Positions 18,156-26,508 of a stretch of 64,000 nucleotides of DNA are shown piece by piece (the stretch's first letter is position 1; each line of letters begins with the position of its first letter). The stretch comes from an uncultured Flavobacteriales bacterium (GTDB taxonomy: Bacteria > Bacteroidota > Bacteroidia > Flavobacteriales_G > Salibacteraceae). Where the stretch lies: positions 17,725-81,724 of the forward strand of contig CAJIZE010000020.1 in the NCBI GenBank assembly GCA_905181855.1. The letters run 5' to 3'. The position numbers and the translations under genes were made by a program. The notes under the pieces were generated by a model, which had not been told where the DNA came from, ran no database searches, and saw only the letters and a list, made by a program, of their open reading frames with translations.

Positions 18156-18677
18156 CTAGAACATTCTTCTCATCTCTTTTTTAAGGTATGAAATTGCAAC
18201 CGTGGTTGGTAAATTCTTCACTTCTGATGTTTTCTCAACAATTATCTTACTTAAATCGTTAGCCGTTGCATCTTTCTGAAGTCCCGCTGTGGCTACGTTA
18301 ACCAACTTAAGCATTTCTTCTTTTGCCCCTGTTACCATTTGCCATGCTGGGTGGGAAATATACAGTTGTTGCACCAAATTGTGCTCATATTCTGTTCTGA
18401 TGGTTTTTATTAACTCTAAGTGTAAATATCTAGCGCTCATTCCCGTTTTGTGAGTTCTTAGAATCATATTGTTTGGCGATATTCTTTCTAAAAATAAAAT
18501 TAAACGCTCGAAAGCCTGTAACTGAATTGGCGTAAAATCTTTTGCTTTCTCTTTTCGTATTTGCAATTTCATTTTTTCACGTTCCTGTTCAAGCATTTTA
18601 CGCATAACATAGTATCCAGAAATAAACACCAACAAAGGTGGGATCAATATTTTCAATAACTCAATAACAAGTTCCAT
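18156..18677 (-). CDS. Conserved Bacteroidota membrane-anchored protein (DUF7935-like)
   Basis: The 173-residue protein starts at ATG 18677; a TTG two codons earlier is an alternative. Residues ~5-25 form one membrane segment (LLKILIPPLLVFISGYYVM), followed by a basic, charged coiled-coil-like stretch (MLEQEREKMKLQIRKEKAKD) and a mostly helical cytoplasmic domain (ISPNNMILRTHKTGMSARYLHLELI). From memory this resembles a small uncharacterised family common in Flavobacteriia. Function is unknown. A -7 promoter box lies 16 bases upstream. Confidence 0.7.
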   Translation of the reverse strand: MELVIELLKILIPPLLVFISGYYVMRKMLEQEREKMKLQIRKEKAKDFTPIQLQAFERLILFLERISPNNMILRTHKTGMSARYLHLELIKTIRTEYEHNLVQQLYISHPAWQMVTGAKEEMLKLVNVATAGLQKDATANDLSKIIVEKTSEVKNLPTTVAISYLKKEMRRMF

Positions 18678-18692
18678 ATTCAAAATTTAGCA

Positions 18693-18700
18693 CAAATGTA
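18693..18700 (-). promoter_or_regulatory. -7 box for the DUF7935-like gene
   Basis: On the minus strand, TACATTTG matches TAnnTTTG fully. It lies 16 bases before the ATG, which implies a very short leader. No TTG at the ideal distance. Confidence 0.45.
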
Positions 18701-18788
18701 AATTGATTAATTAGTAAAAAAACGAACTTAACAAATTGTAATTTATTGTTGATAAACATAACATCGAATACATTGCTCTAAAATTGTA

Positions 18789-18817
18789 TTGCTGCATTAA
18801 TACATTAATTAATTTTG
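18789..18817 (+). promoter_or_regulatory. Promoter for the aminotransferase gene
   Basis: TTG at 18789-18791, an 18-base spacer, and TAATTTTG at 18810-18817. It lies inside the N-terminal extension that would be coded if a TTG at 18784 were the start, so it favours the ATG at 18832. Confidence 0.5.
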
Positions 18818-18831
18818 CTTTTTTAAACAAC

Positions 18832-20028
18832 ATGAATAATCTACTATCAGACAGAGCATTAAACTTAACCGAATCTGCTACCATAGCAATGTCGCGTAAG
18901 AGTAGAGAGTTAAAAGAACAAGGTGTTAATGTAATCAGCTTAAGCCTGGGTGAACCTGATTTTAATGTACCCGAATTTGTAAAAGAAGCAGGAATTTCTG
19001 CTATAATTCAAGATTTCTCTAAATATCCACCTGTTCCTGGTTATAAAGATTTAAAAGAAGCTATTTCTGCTAAATTCAAAAGAGACAATAATCTTGACTA
19101 TACAATGGATCAAATTGTTGTTTCAACAGGTGCAAAGCAATCTATAATGAATGTTGTACTTTCACTAATAAATGATGGAGATGAGGTTATTCTGCCTGCG
19201 CCATATTGGGTAAGTTATGCTGAAATGGTGAAATTTGCTGGAGGAGTTCCAGTAGTTATTGAAACCAATATTGAAAACGACTTTAAACTTACACCTCAGC
19301 AACTTCAAAAAGCAATTACGCCAAAAACAAAACTAATGATCTTTAGCTCCCCTTGTAATCCATCGGGCGCAGCATACACGAAGGATGGACTTGGTGAATT
19401 AGCAAAAGTTATTAGTGGTAACGATAATTTTATGGTTATTGCTGATGAGATATACGAATACATAAATTTTTCAGGAAAACATTATAGTTTAGCTAGTTAT
19501 CCCGCTATGTATGAAAGAGTAATAACTATTAATGGTGTGTCAAAAGGATTTGCCATGACAGGTTATAGAATCGGATATATGGGTGCCCCAAAATGGGTTG
19601 CTGATAGTTGTACTAAAATACAAGGTCAATTTACTTCAGGAGCTTCAAGCATTGCACAAATGGCAGCAAAAAAAGCTGTGCTTACTGATCCCTCAGAAAT
19701 CAGTTTTATGCGAGATGCTTTTATGAAACGAAGAGATCTTGTAAAAACCCTTTTAGACGAGATTAAAGGCGTTATAACTAATGTACCTGAAGGTGCTTTT
19801 TATCATTTCCCAGATGTTTCAGCGTTGTTTGGTAAATCGGCAAATGGAATTACTGTTAATAGCTCAAGCGACCTAGCCATGTATTTACTATCAGAGGCTC
19901 ATGTTGCTGTTGTTGGTGGTGACTCTTTTGGTAATCCAAAAAACATTCGTTTGTCATACGCAGCATCCGAAGATGATTTAAAGGAAGCTTTATCTAGAAT
20001 GAAAATAGCCATCGAAAAACTATCATAA
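18832..20028 (+). CDS. Pyridoxal-phosphate aminotransferase class I/II (aspartate aminotransferase family)
   Basis: The 398-residue protein, counted from ATG 18832, is a fold-type I aminotransferase, probably aspartate/prephenate type (AspC-like, subgroup 1b). Motifs: SLSLGEPDFNVPEFVKEA near the start, YPPVPGYKDLKEAI, SPCNPSGAAY, ADEIYEYI, and the PLP lysine in NGVSKGFAMTGYRIGY. A conserved Arg lies in IRLSYAAS. An earlier TTG at 18784 would add 16 unrelated residues and overlap the promoter, so it is rejected. The RfaE-like kinase follows one base after its stop. Confidence 0.9.
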   Translation: MNNLLSDRALNLTESATIAMSRKSRELKEQGVNVISLSLGEPDFNVPEFVKEAGISAIIQDFSKYPPVPGYKDLKEAISAKFKRDNNLDYTMDQIVVSTGAKQSIMNVVLSLINDGDEVILPAPYWVSYAEMVKFAGGVPVVIETNIENDFKLTPQQLQKAITPKTKLMIFSSPCNPSGAAYTKDGLGELAKVISGNDNFMVIADEIYEYINFSGKHYSLASYPAMYERVITINGVSKGFAMTGYRIGYMGAPKWVADSCTKIQGQFTSGASSIAQMAAKKAVLTDPSEISFMRDAFMKRRDLVKTLLDEIKGVITNVPEGAFYHFPDVSALFGKSANGITVNSSSDLAMYLLSEAHVAVVGGDSFGNPKNIRLSYAASEDDLKEALSRMKIAIEKLS

Positions 20029-20029
20029 A

Positions 20030-21019
20030 TTGAATCAGTCAGAAATAACCAGAGTCTTTAAATCGTTTGAATCCAAAAACGTACTTATAGTTGGTGATGT
20101 AATGATTGACGCTTATTTAATAGGTAAGGTTAATAGAATTTCGCCTGAAGCACCAGTGCCAATAGTAAGCGTAACTGAGCGCGAAAAAAGACTTGGTGGC
20201 GCTTCTAATGTAGCATTAAACATTAAAGCTCTAGGAGCTAATCCAATAATGGCTTCAGTAATTTCAGATGATGACGTTGCTATCGAATTCATAAAACTAT
20301 TAACTGATCAAAACTTAACCACCGAAGGAATTGTTCAATCTAAAAGCAGAGTCACATCTACCAAAACTAGAATCATTTCAAATTATCAGCAATTAATTAG
20401 GGTTGATGAAGAAATTGAAGATGATTTAAGTAATGCAGATGAACAAACATTCATTAATCACCTTAACGCAGTTTTTAAAAACAACTCGATTGATGTTGTA
20501 ATTCTTCAAGACTACAACAAAGGCGTTTTAACTAAAAGAATAATAGAGCATGTAATTGAATTGGCGGCTCAAAAGAACATTCCAATTTCTGCTGACCCAA
20601 AAAAGCGCAATTTTCTAAGCTTTAAAAATGTGACACTTTTTAAACCCAATTTAAAAGAACTTTCTGAAGGTCTTAATATAGACGCAGAACCTACTTTGAA
20701 CTCTTTAACAAACTCAATAACTGAGCTTCAAGAATTGATGCCCTGCAAAAACTGCTTAATTACTTTATCTGAAAAAGGAGTTTTTATTTCATCACCTAAT
20801 CAAGCATTCATTTATCCCGCTCATTTAAGAAACATTGCTGATGTTTCGGGTGCTGGAGATACAGTAATTGCAGTTGCATCATTGTGTTTAACTACCAATT
20901 TATCTATTGAAGATACCGCCAAACTTGCCAACTTATCAGGAGGTTTGGTTTGTGAAAAAATAGGTGTGGTTCCTATTGATAAAGAAAGATTAATGGAAGA
21001 AGCTATTGCAGTTTCTTAA
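20030..21019 (+). CDS. PfkB family sugar kinase, RfaE/HldE kinase-domain type
   Basis: The 329-residue kinase resembles the N-terminal half of HldE (D-glycero-D-manno-heptose-7-phosphate kinase), used for LPS core heptose. Motifs: VGDVMIDAYLIGKVNRISPEAPVPIV, RLGGASNVALNIKALGA, ADPKKRNFLSFKNVTLFKPN and the PfkB signature with catalytic Asp in DVSGAGDTVIAV. It starts at a TTG one base after the aminotransferase stop; no ATG occurs before the conserved GDVMID block, so TTG is the likely start. The adenylyltransferase half of HldE is absent. The true substrate is inferred. Confidence 0.85.
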   Translation: MNQSEITRVFKSFESKNVLIVGDVMIDAYLIGKVNRISPEAPVPIVSVTEREKRLGGASNVALNIKALGANPIMASVISDDDVAIEFIKLLTDQNLTTEGIVQSKSRVTSTKTRIISNYQQLIRVDEEIEDDLSNADEQTFINHLNAVFKNNSIDVVILQDYNKGVLTKRIIEHVIELAAQKNIPISADPKKRNFLSFKNVTLFKPNLKELSEGLNIDAEPTLNSLTNSITELQELMPCKNCLITLSEKGVFISSPNQAFIYPAHLRNIADVSGAGDTVIAVASLCLTTNLSIEDTAKLANLSGGLVCEKIGVVPIDKERLMEEAIAVS

Positions 21020-21053
21020 AAAACAATTATAGATCTACCCTGTTTTAATTAAA

Positions 21054-21788
21054 ATGAAGGATTCGAAAACAGTTACTCCTTATGGAGAATCAAACAAAAC
21101 AAAAAAGCAAGAAGTTGCAGAAATGTTTAACAATATTGCATCAAAATACGATTTCTTAAACCACTTTTTATCGATGGGAATCGATATTCTTTGGAGAAAA
21201 AAGGCCATCCGTATTCTGAAAAAAGAAAACCCTCAAATCATTTTAGATGTAGCGACTGGTACTGGTGATTTTGCGATTGAAGCTGTCGCTACAGATGCAA
21301 AAAAAATAATCGGAGTGGATATTGCACGCGACATGTTCAAAATTGGCGAACAAAAAGTTGCCAAAAAGAATTTATCGCATATTATTTCCTTTGACTATGG
21401 AGATTCTGAAAACCTCCAATTTGATGATAATCATTTTGACGCTATTACGGTTTCTTTTGGAGTAAGAAATTTCGAGAACCTAAACAAAGGTTTAGCTGAG
21501 ATGAATAGAGTATTGAAGCCAGGAGGAAGCCTCGTGGTAATTGAATTCTCAAAACCTACAACCTTCCCAATCAAACAACTCTATAATTTCTATTTTAAAT
21601 TTATTTTACCAACACTAGGCAAGCTGATTTCAAAAGATCAAAGAGCTTATACCTACTTGCCAGAAAGTGTTGAAGCTTTTCCTTTCGGTCAGGTCTTTTT
21701 AGATAAAATGCTATCGGTAAATTTTAGGGATGTCAAAAACATACCCCTAACTTTTGGCATTGCAAGTATTTATATTGGCAAAAAGTAA
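21054..21788 (+). CDS. ubiE: Demethylmenaquinone methyltransferase
   Basis: Transfers a methyl group from S-adenosylmethionine in the last step of menaquinone synthesis. The 244-residue chain has MFNNIASKYDFLNHFLSMGID, the SAM-binding ILDVATGTGDFAIEA, SFGVRNFENL and RVLKPGGSLVVIEFS. Bacteroidota use menaquinone, so MenG activity is expected. It directly precedes porT, an order seen often in this phylum. Confidence 0.95.
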   Translation: MKDSKTVTPYGESNKTKKQEVAEMFNNIASKYDFLNHFLSMGIDILWRKKAIRILKKENPQIILDVATGTGDFAIEAVATDAKKIIGVDIARDMFKIGEQKVAKKNLSHIISFDYGDSENLQFDDNHFDAITVSFGVRNFENLNKGLAEMNRVLKPGGSLVVIEFSKPTTFPIKQLYNFYFKFILPTLGKLISKDQRAYTYLPESVEAFPFGQVFLDKMLSVNFRDVKNIPLTFGIASIYIGKK

Positions 21789-21831
21789 TATCTCCTAACA
21801 ATTGCAGTTTGGTTATTTTTACGCTCTATTC

Positions 21832-22551
21832 ATGACAAAAAAAAGTCTCTTATTTTTCTTTCTGCTTTTGTTCGTTGCTTCTAGCGGATACTCGCAAGGT
21901 AAGAAATATGAAAACTTGGGTGACTTTGATAAAAAGAAAATTCACTTTGGGTTTTCGTTAGGTTTAAATGGTGCTAATTTCTTAAGCGATGTTGACATAT
22001 CTAAAGTTGATTCTTTGATTAATGTTGATATTTTAACACAAAATGGCTTTAGTCTTGGGGTCGTTACTGATTTCCATATCACTCCCGAATTAAACCTAAG
22101 AGTTATATTCCCAACATTATCCTTTGGTGACCGAAGGATTGAATATCTTTTTCTTAAAAGTGGTGGTGGTTTAACTTCAATTGTCAAACCTGTTGAATCT
22201 ACTTACCTAGATGTTCCGGTAAATTTAAAATACAGATCTATTCGATATCAAAATTTCGCTGCGTATGTTTTAGCTGGAGGTATGTATAGCTACGATTTAA
22301 TATCTCAAAAAGACGTTATTAATAGCAACACTAACTTAGCTGATATGGTTATCAAGCTTAACAATCATAATTTTTACTACCAAATAGGTTTTGGATTTGA
22401 TTTCTTCTTAGAATATTTTAAATTTTCTCCGGAATTAAAATTAAGTTATGGCTTGAACAATGTTGCCTTAAAAGATGGCTCCATTCTATCTGAGCCATTC
22501 ACAAGTCTCAAATCAAAAATTTTCTTAATCTCCTTGACTTTCGAAGGTTAA
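21832..22551 (+). CDS. porT: PorT-like outer membrane beta-barrel protein (type IX secretion)
   Basis: The protein is 239 residues from ATG 21832; a TTG 30 bases earlier gives a longer frame but spoils the signal peptide. The signal peptide (LFFFLLLFVASSGYSQ) ends near residue 22, and KKYENLGDFDKKKIHFGFSLGLNGANF follows. Alternating strands then give an eight-strand-type barrel (PVNLKYRS, YYQIGFGFDFFLEYF). PorT/SprT is a T9SS component, and its typical place after ubiE is kept here. Cargo in this window includes the sorting-domain protein at 7931. Confidence 0.82.
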   Translation: MTKKSLLFFFLLLFVASSGYSQGKKYENLGDFDKKKIHFGFSLGLNGANFLSDVDISKVDSLINVDILTQNGFSLGVVTDFHITPELNLRVIFPTLSFGDRRIEYLFLKSGGGLTSIVKPVESTYLDVPVNLKYRSIRYQNFAAYVLAGGMYSYDLISQKDVINSNTNLADMVIKLNNHNFYYQIGFGFDFFLEYFKFSPELKLSYGLNNVALKDGSILSEPFTSLKSKIFLISLTFEG

Positions 22552-23577
22552 ATGGATTCATTAAGCCAGATTGTTTTAGGCGCTAGTGTAGCTGAAGCTT
22601 CAATAGGCCGGAAAGTTGGCAATAAAGCCATGTTTTGGGGAGCGGTTGCAGGCACCATTCCAGATTTAGATGTTTTCTCGAAATATGTAGTTGATACCGT
22701 TGGCTCCCTATGGTTTCACCGCACGGTAACGCACTCTTTGATTTTTTGTATTGTATTTGCACCAATACTAGGGTGGATTATCCATAAAATCCATAAGAAC
22801 GGATCTGCCACTTGGAAAGATTGGTGTTTAATGAGCTTTTGGTGTTTGGTTACACACCCTATATTGGATTGCTTTACAACTTGGGGAACCATGTTCTTTT
22901 GGCCTTTTAGTGAGTTCAAAATTGCTTGGAAAACAGTTTTTGTTGTTGACCCGATGTACACGATTCCATTTTTAGTTTTAGTTGTTTGGGCTATGTTTTA
23001 CAATCGAACTCACTATAAACGAAGTAAATTAAACAATTGGGGGTTGGGCATCAGCAGCTTTTATTTGTTCCTTACCATTTTCAGTAAACAAGCGGCAGAT
23101 GCTAATTTCAATAAAGGTTTTGAAAGTGCAGGTATAACACCTGTTCAATACGACACAAGACCTACTCCACTAAACAACATTCTTTGGACAACCAATGCCG
23201 AAATTGAAAATGAATATCTGATTGGTTATTATTCTCATTTTGATACAAGTCACAATTCTGATTTCCAGTTTTTCAATAAGAACCATCATTTATTGGAAAC
23301 CTATTCTGAAAACAAAAAGCTTCAAACTTTAATTGAATTAACTCAAGGCTATTATACGGTTGAGCAAATTGATTCCGTTACTTACCATATAAGTGATTTA
23401 CGCTTTGGTCAAGTTTATTCACACACCAACAAAGAAGGGTTCTTTGTTTTTACTTACGTAATTGATACTTCAACATTTAAAGATACAGGTGAGTTAACAA
23501 TTACCCAAAAGCCAAACGAATTTAAGGGGGCGGGTACTTTTATTAGCGAATTATGGAACCGCATATTAGGTCAATAG
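22552..23577 (+). CDS. Membrane-bound metal-dependent hydrolase (YdjM/DUF457 family)
   Basis: The 341-residue protein begins at ATG directly after the porT stop. N-terminal motif MDSLSQIVLGASVAEA, then AGTIPDLDVF and FHRTVTHSL carry the conserved Asp and His residues of the YdjM-like family. Four or five membrane segments lie within residues ~20-190 (LIFCIVFAPILGWII, IPFLVLVVWAMFY). The C-terminal ~140 residues are soluble. Family members are annotated as inner membrane hydrolases, but substrate and role are unknown. Confidence 0.82.
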   Translation: MDSLSQIVLGASVAEASIGRKVGNKAMFWGAVAGTIPDLDVFSKYVVDTVGSLWFHRTVTHSLIFCIVFAPILGWIIHKIHKNGSATWKDWCLMSFWCLVTHPILDCFTTWGTMFFWPFSEFKIAWKTVFVVDPMYTIPFLVLVVWAMFYNRTHYKRSKLNNWGLGISSFYLFLTIFSKQAADANFNKGFESAGITPVQYDTRPTPLNNILWTTNAEIENEYLIGYYSHFDTSHNSDFQFFNKNHHLLETYSENKKLQTLIELTQGYYTVEQIDSVTYHISDLRFGQVYSHTNKEGFFVFTYVIDTSTFKDTGELTITQKPNEFKGAGTFISELWNRILGQ

Positions 23578-23625
23578 GGGTATAAAATATATAAATCATG
23601 TTTCTTCTGCAAACAGATTTATTTT

Positions 23626-23643
23626 TGCTCTGCATGCAGAGCA
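23626..23643. promoter_or_regulatory. Perfect 18-bp palindrome, candidate MarR operator
   Basis: TGCTCTGCATGCAGAGCA is a perfect palindrome with no spacer. It covers the place where the -33 element of the MarR gene promoter should be, 28 bases before the GTG. MarR dimers bind palindromes of this size, so self-repression of the marR-fad operon is likely. Confidence 0.65.
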
Positions 23644-23657
23644 TTTGTAATTTTTCA

Positions 23658-23665
23658 TACATTTG
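23658..23665 (+). promoter_or_regulatory. -7 box of the marR-fad operon
   Basis: TACATTTG matches TAnnTTTG fully. It ends five bases before the GTG start, so the message may be leaderless or nearly so. Confidence 0.5.
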
Positions 23666-23670
23666 GAAGC

Positions 23671-24099
23671 GTGAAACCAGAAGAAACCATAGATTTTCAG
23701 ATAAAATGGGCTTGGCATAAGATTTCAAAAATCTACAACTCATTAGCCTTTACCAGAGGAATGACTCTAGCCATGGGGCATGCACTTTTAAATATTGATT
23801 TAAAAAACGGGACGCCCTCTACTAGTTTAGGCCCAAAAATGGGCATGGAACCCAAAAGCTTATCCCGCTTAATCAATACACTTGAAGAACGTCAATGGAT
23901 CGTTCGAGAAAAAGACAAGTCTGATGGCAGGGTAACCAAAATAAAGCTCACAGAAGAAGGCTTTAAGTTCAGAAATTACGCTAAGCAAACGGTTGTTGCA
24001 TTTAACACTCAGTTAAAAGAACAATTACCAGACAGTAAACTTCAAGCATTTTTTGAGGTTATGGAAGCAATAAAAACATTCGAATTAAAAACATCATGA
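23671..24099 (+). CDS. MarR family transcriptional regulator of beta-oxidation
   Basis: The 142-residue protein has a winged helix with MGMEPKSLSRLINTLEERQWIVREKDKSDGRVTKIKLTEEG (about residues 50-100), the recognition helix and wing of MarR proteins. The start is a GTG, with a -7 box just upstream. It overlaps the 3-hydroxyacyl-CoA dehydrogenase gene by four bases (ATGA), so it is part of the fatty-acid degradation operon. A perfect palindrome over its promoter suggests autoregulation, with an acyl-CoA or fatty acid as the likely inducer (inference). Confidence 0.88.
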   Translation: MKPEETIDFQIKWAWHKISKIYNSLAFTRGMTLAMGHALLNIDLKNGTPSTSLGPKMGMEPKSLSRLINTLEERQWIVREKDKSDGRVTKIKLTEEGFKFRNYAKQTVVAFNTQLKEQLPDSKLQAFFEVMEAIKTFELKTS

Positions 24100-26504
24100 A
24101 AACCAGAAGAATAAGAAAAGTAGCGGTATTGGGAAGCGGAATAATGGGGTCTCAGATTGCTTGTCATTTTGCTAATGTTGGCGTTCAAGTTTTGCTTTTG
24201 GATATTGCACCAAATGAACTAGCTGATACCGAAAAAGCAAAAGGATTGAATTTAGAGAACAAATTGGCTCGAAACAGGATAGTAAATACTGCTTTACAAA
24301 CCACCCTTAAATCAAATCCATCACCCATCTATTCAAAATCTTTTGCCAAACGAATAACAACAGGGAATTTTGATGACGATTTGGCTAAAGTTAAAGACGC
24401 CGACTGGATAATAGAAGTAATTATTGAAAATTTAGATATTAAACATTCATTATTTGAAAAAGTTGAAAAGTTCAGAACCCCCGGTACTTTAATTAGTTCT
24501 AATACTTCTGGTATTCCAATTCATTTAATGGCCTATGGCAGATCCAATGATTTTAAAAGTCATTTTTTCGGTAGTCATTTTTTTAATCCTCCTAGATATT
24601 TAAAGCTTCTTGAACTGATACCAGCCAAAGACACAAATCAAGAAGTCTTGGATTTCACCTTAGATTATGGTGAAAGGTTTTTGGGTAAAACAACGGTGCT
24701 TTGTAAAGATACGCCAGCATTTATTGCTAACAGAATTGGTGTTTATTCCATTATGGATTTGTTTCACAACGTTACCAAATTAGGCTTGACTGTTGAAGAA
24801 GTTGACAAACTTACAGGTTCAATACTTGGCAGAGCAAAATCAGCAACATTCAGAACAGCTGATGTTGTTGGTCTAGATACGTTGGTTAAAGTAGCCACAG
24901 GTGTTGAACAAAGTTGTCCCAACGACGAGAAAAACAAAACATTTGAGTTGCCAGACTATTTGCAACAAATGGTTGCCAGAAAATGGCTAGGAAGCAAAAC
25001 AAAGCAAGGTTTCTATAAAAAAGTAAAAAGTGATGATGGCTCATCTAAAATACTTTCACTAAACCTTGAAACTTTTGAATACCAAGATCAAAAGAAAGTA
25101 AGATTTAACTCTTTTGAAATGGCTAAAGCTGAAGATAATTTAGTTACAAGGACTAAAATTCTTTTTAATGCAAAAGATATTTCTGGTGAATTTTACAGAA
25201 CCTCGTTCACAAACTTATTCACTTATGTAAGTAATCGCATCCCTGAAATTAGTGATACGCTTTATCAAATTGATGAAGCAGTTAAAGCAGGATTTGGGTG
25301 GAAACTTGGACCATTTGAAACTTGGGATGCCGTTGGATTAGATGCTGCAATAACCTTAATTGAAGAATCAGGAAACAAGCCCAAACAATGGGTTTATGAA
25401 ATGAAAGAATCAAGTATTGATTCTTTTTACAAAATAGAAAATGGACTAAAATATTTTTACGACATTGAATCAAAATCATACAAAGAGGTTCCAGGTCAAA
25501 ACGCAAGTATTTCACTTGAAATTTTAAGACCTACCAACATCGTTTGGAGAAATAGCGGAACTACCATTACTGATTTAGGCGATGGAATTTTAAATTTAGA
25601 GATCCATACAAAAATGAACACTATTGGTTCTGATGTAATTCAAGGAATCAACAAAGCCTTTGATTTAGCCGAAGAAAGTTACAAAGGATTGGTAATTTCA
25701 AATGAAGGTGATAATTTTTCTGCAGGTGCAAACGTTGGGCAGATATTTATGATGGCTGTTGAACAGGATTATGATGAACTAGCAATGGCTATTCAAGTTT
25801 TTCAAAAAACCATGATGCGTGCGAGGTATTCATCTATTCCTGTAGTATCTGCTCCTCACAACCTCACTTTAGGTGGAGCTACTGAACTTAGCATGCATGC
25901 CGATAAAGTTGTAGCTCATTCCGAAACATACATGGGGTTGGTTGAATTTGGTGTAGGTGTTATCCCTGGTGGTGGAGGAACCAAAGAGTTTGCGGTAAGA
26001 CTCAACGATGAGTATAAAGCCGGTGACATAAAACTTAACCAATTGCGTACAAGATTTTTAACTATTGGACAAGCCAAAGTCTCAACATCAGCTGAAGAAG
26101 CTTTTGAATTAGGCTATTTAAGAAGAGGAGTTGACGAATGGATTGTAAACCGAAAAAATCAACTAGCCTATGCTAAAAAATGTGCGTTAGAACTTGCAGA
26201 CAAAGGTTACACTATGCCAAAACCAAGAACCGACATTGAGGTTCTAGGAAATGAGGGGTTGGGAATCATTTATTCTGGAGTAGACCAAATGCAAGCGGGC
26301 AATTACATTTCAGAACACGATCAACTTATAGCGGAAAAACTGGGATTTGTGATGTGCGGAGGCGACTTGAGCCAGCCTACCAAAGTATCAGAAGATTATT
26401 TACTTGCATTGGAACGTAAAGCATTTGTTGAGCTCTGCGCAACACGAAAAACACTAGAAAGACTACAAAGTATTATTCAAAAAGGAAAAGTATTAAGAAA
26501 TTAG
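24096..26504 (+). CDS. 3-hydroxyacyl-CoA dehydrogenase / enoyl-CoA hydratase, bifunctional
   Basis: This 802-residue enzyme does the second and third steps of beta-oxidation. The dehydrogenase comes first: NAD-binding GSGIMGSQIACHFANVGVQVLLLD near residue 10, SNTSGIPI, and FGSHFFNPPRYLKLLELIP, whose His is catalytic. The hydratase-like domain is C-terminal (~480-680): NEGDNFSAGAN, GGATELSMHADKVV and GLVEFGVGVIPGGGGTKEF. Both Glu positions of active crotonases are kept. This domain order is the reverse of E. coli FadB. It is followed four bases later by the thiolase gene. Confidence 0.92.
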   Translation: MKTRRIRKVAVLGSGIMGSQIACHFANVGVQVLLLDIAPNELADTEKAKGLNLENKLARNRIVNTALQTTLKSNPSPIYSKSFAKRITTGNFDDDLAKVKDADWIIEVIIENLDIKHSLFEKVEKFRTPGTLISSNTSGIPIHLMAYGRSNDFKSHFFGSHFFNPPRYLKLLELIPAKDTNQEVLDFTLDYGERFLGKTTVLCKDTPAFIANRIGVYSIMDLFHNVTKLGLTVEEVDKLTGSILGRAKSATFRTADVVGLDTLVKVATGVEQSCPNDEKNKTFELPDYLQQMVARKWLGSKTKQGFYKKVKSDDGSSKILSLNLETFEYQDQKKVRFNSFEMAKAEDNLVTRTKILFNAKDISGEFYRTSFTNLFTYVSNRIPEISDTLYQIDEAVKAGFGWKLGPFETWDAVGLDAAITLIEESGNKPKQWVYEMKESSIDSFYKIENGLKYFYDIESKSYKEVPGQNASISLEILRPTNIVWRNSGTTITDLGDGILNLEIHTKMNTIGSDVIQGINKAFDLAEESYKGLVISNEGDNFSAGANVGQIFMMAVEQDYDELAMAIQVFQKTMMRARYSSIPVVSAPHNLTLGGATELSMHADKVVAHSETYMGLVEFGVGVIPGGGGTKEFAVRLNDEYKAGDIKLNQLRTRFLTIGQAKVSTSAEEAFELGYLRRGVDEWIVNRKNQLAYAKKCALELADKGYTMPKPRTDIEVLGNEGLGIIYSGVDQMQAGNYISEHDQLIAEKLGFVMCGGDLSQPTKVSEDYLLALERKAFVELCATRKTLERLQSIIQKGKVLRN

Positions 26505-26508
26505 AGAT

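Noticed and set aside
18784..18831. TTG start giving a 16-residue extension of the aminotransferase
   Set aside because: The extension overlaps a promoter match and is unlike the family; ATG 18832 gives the normal N-terminus.
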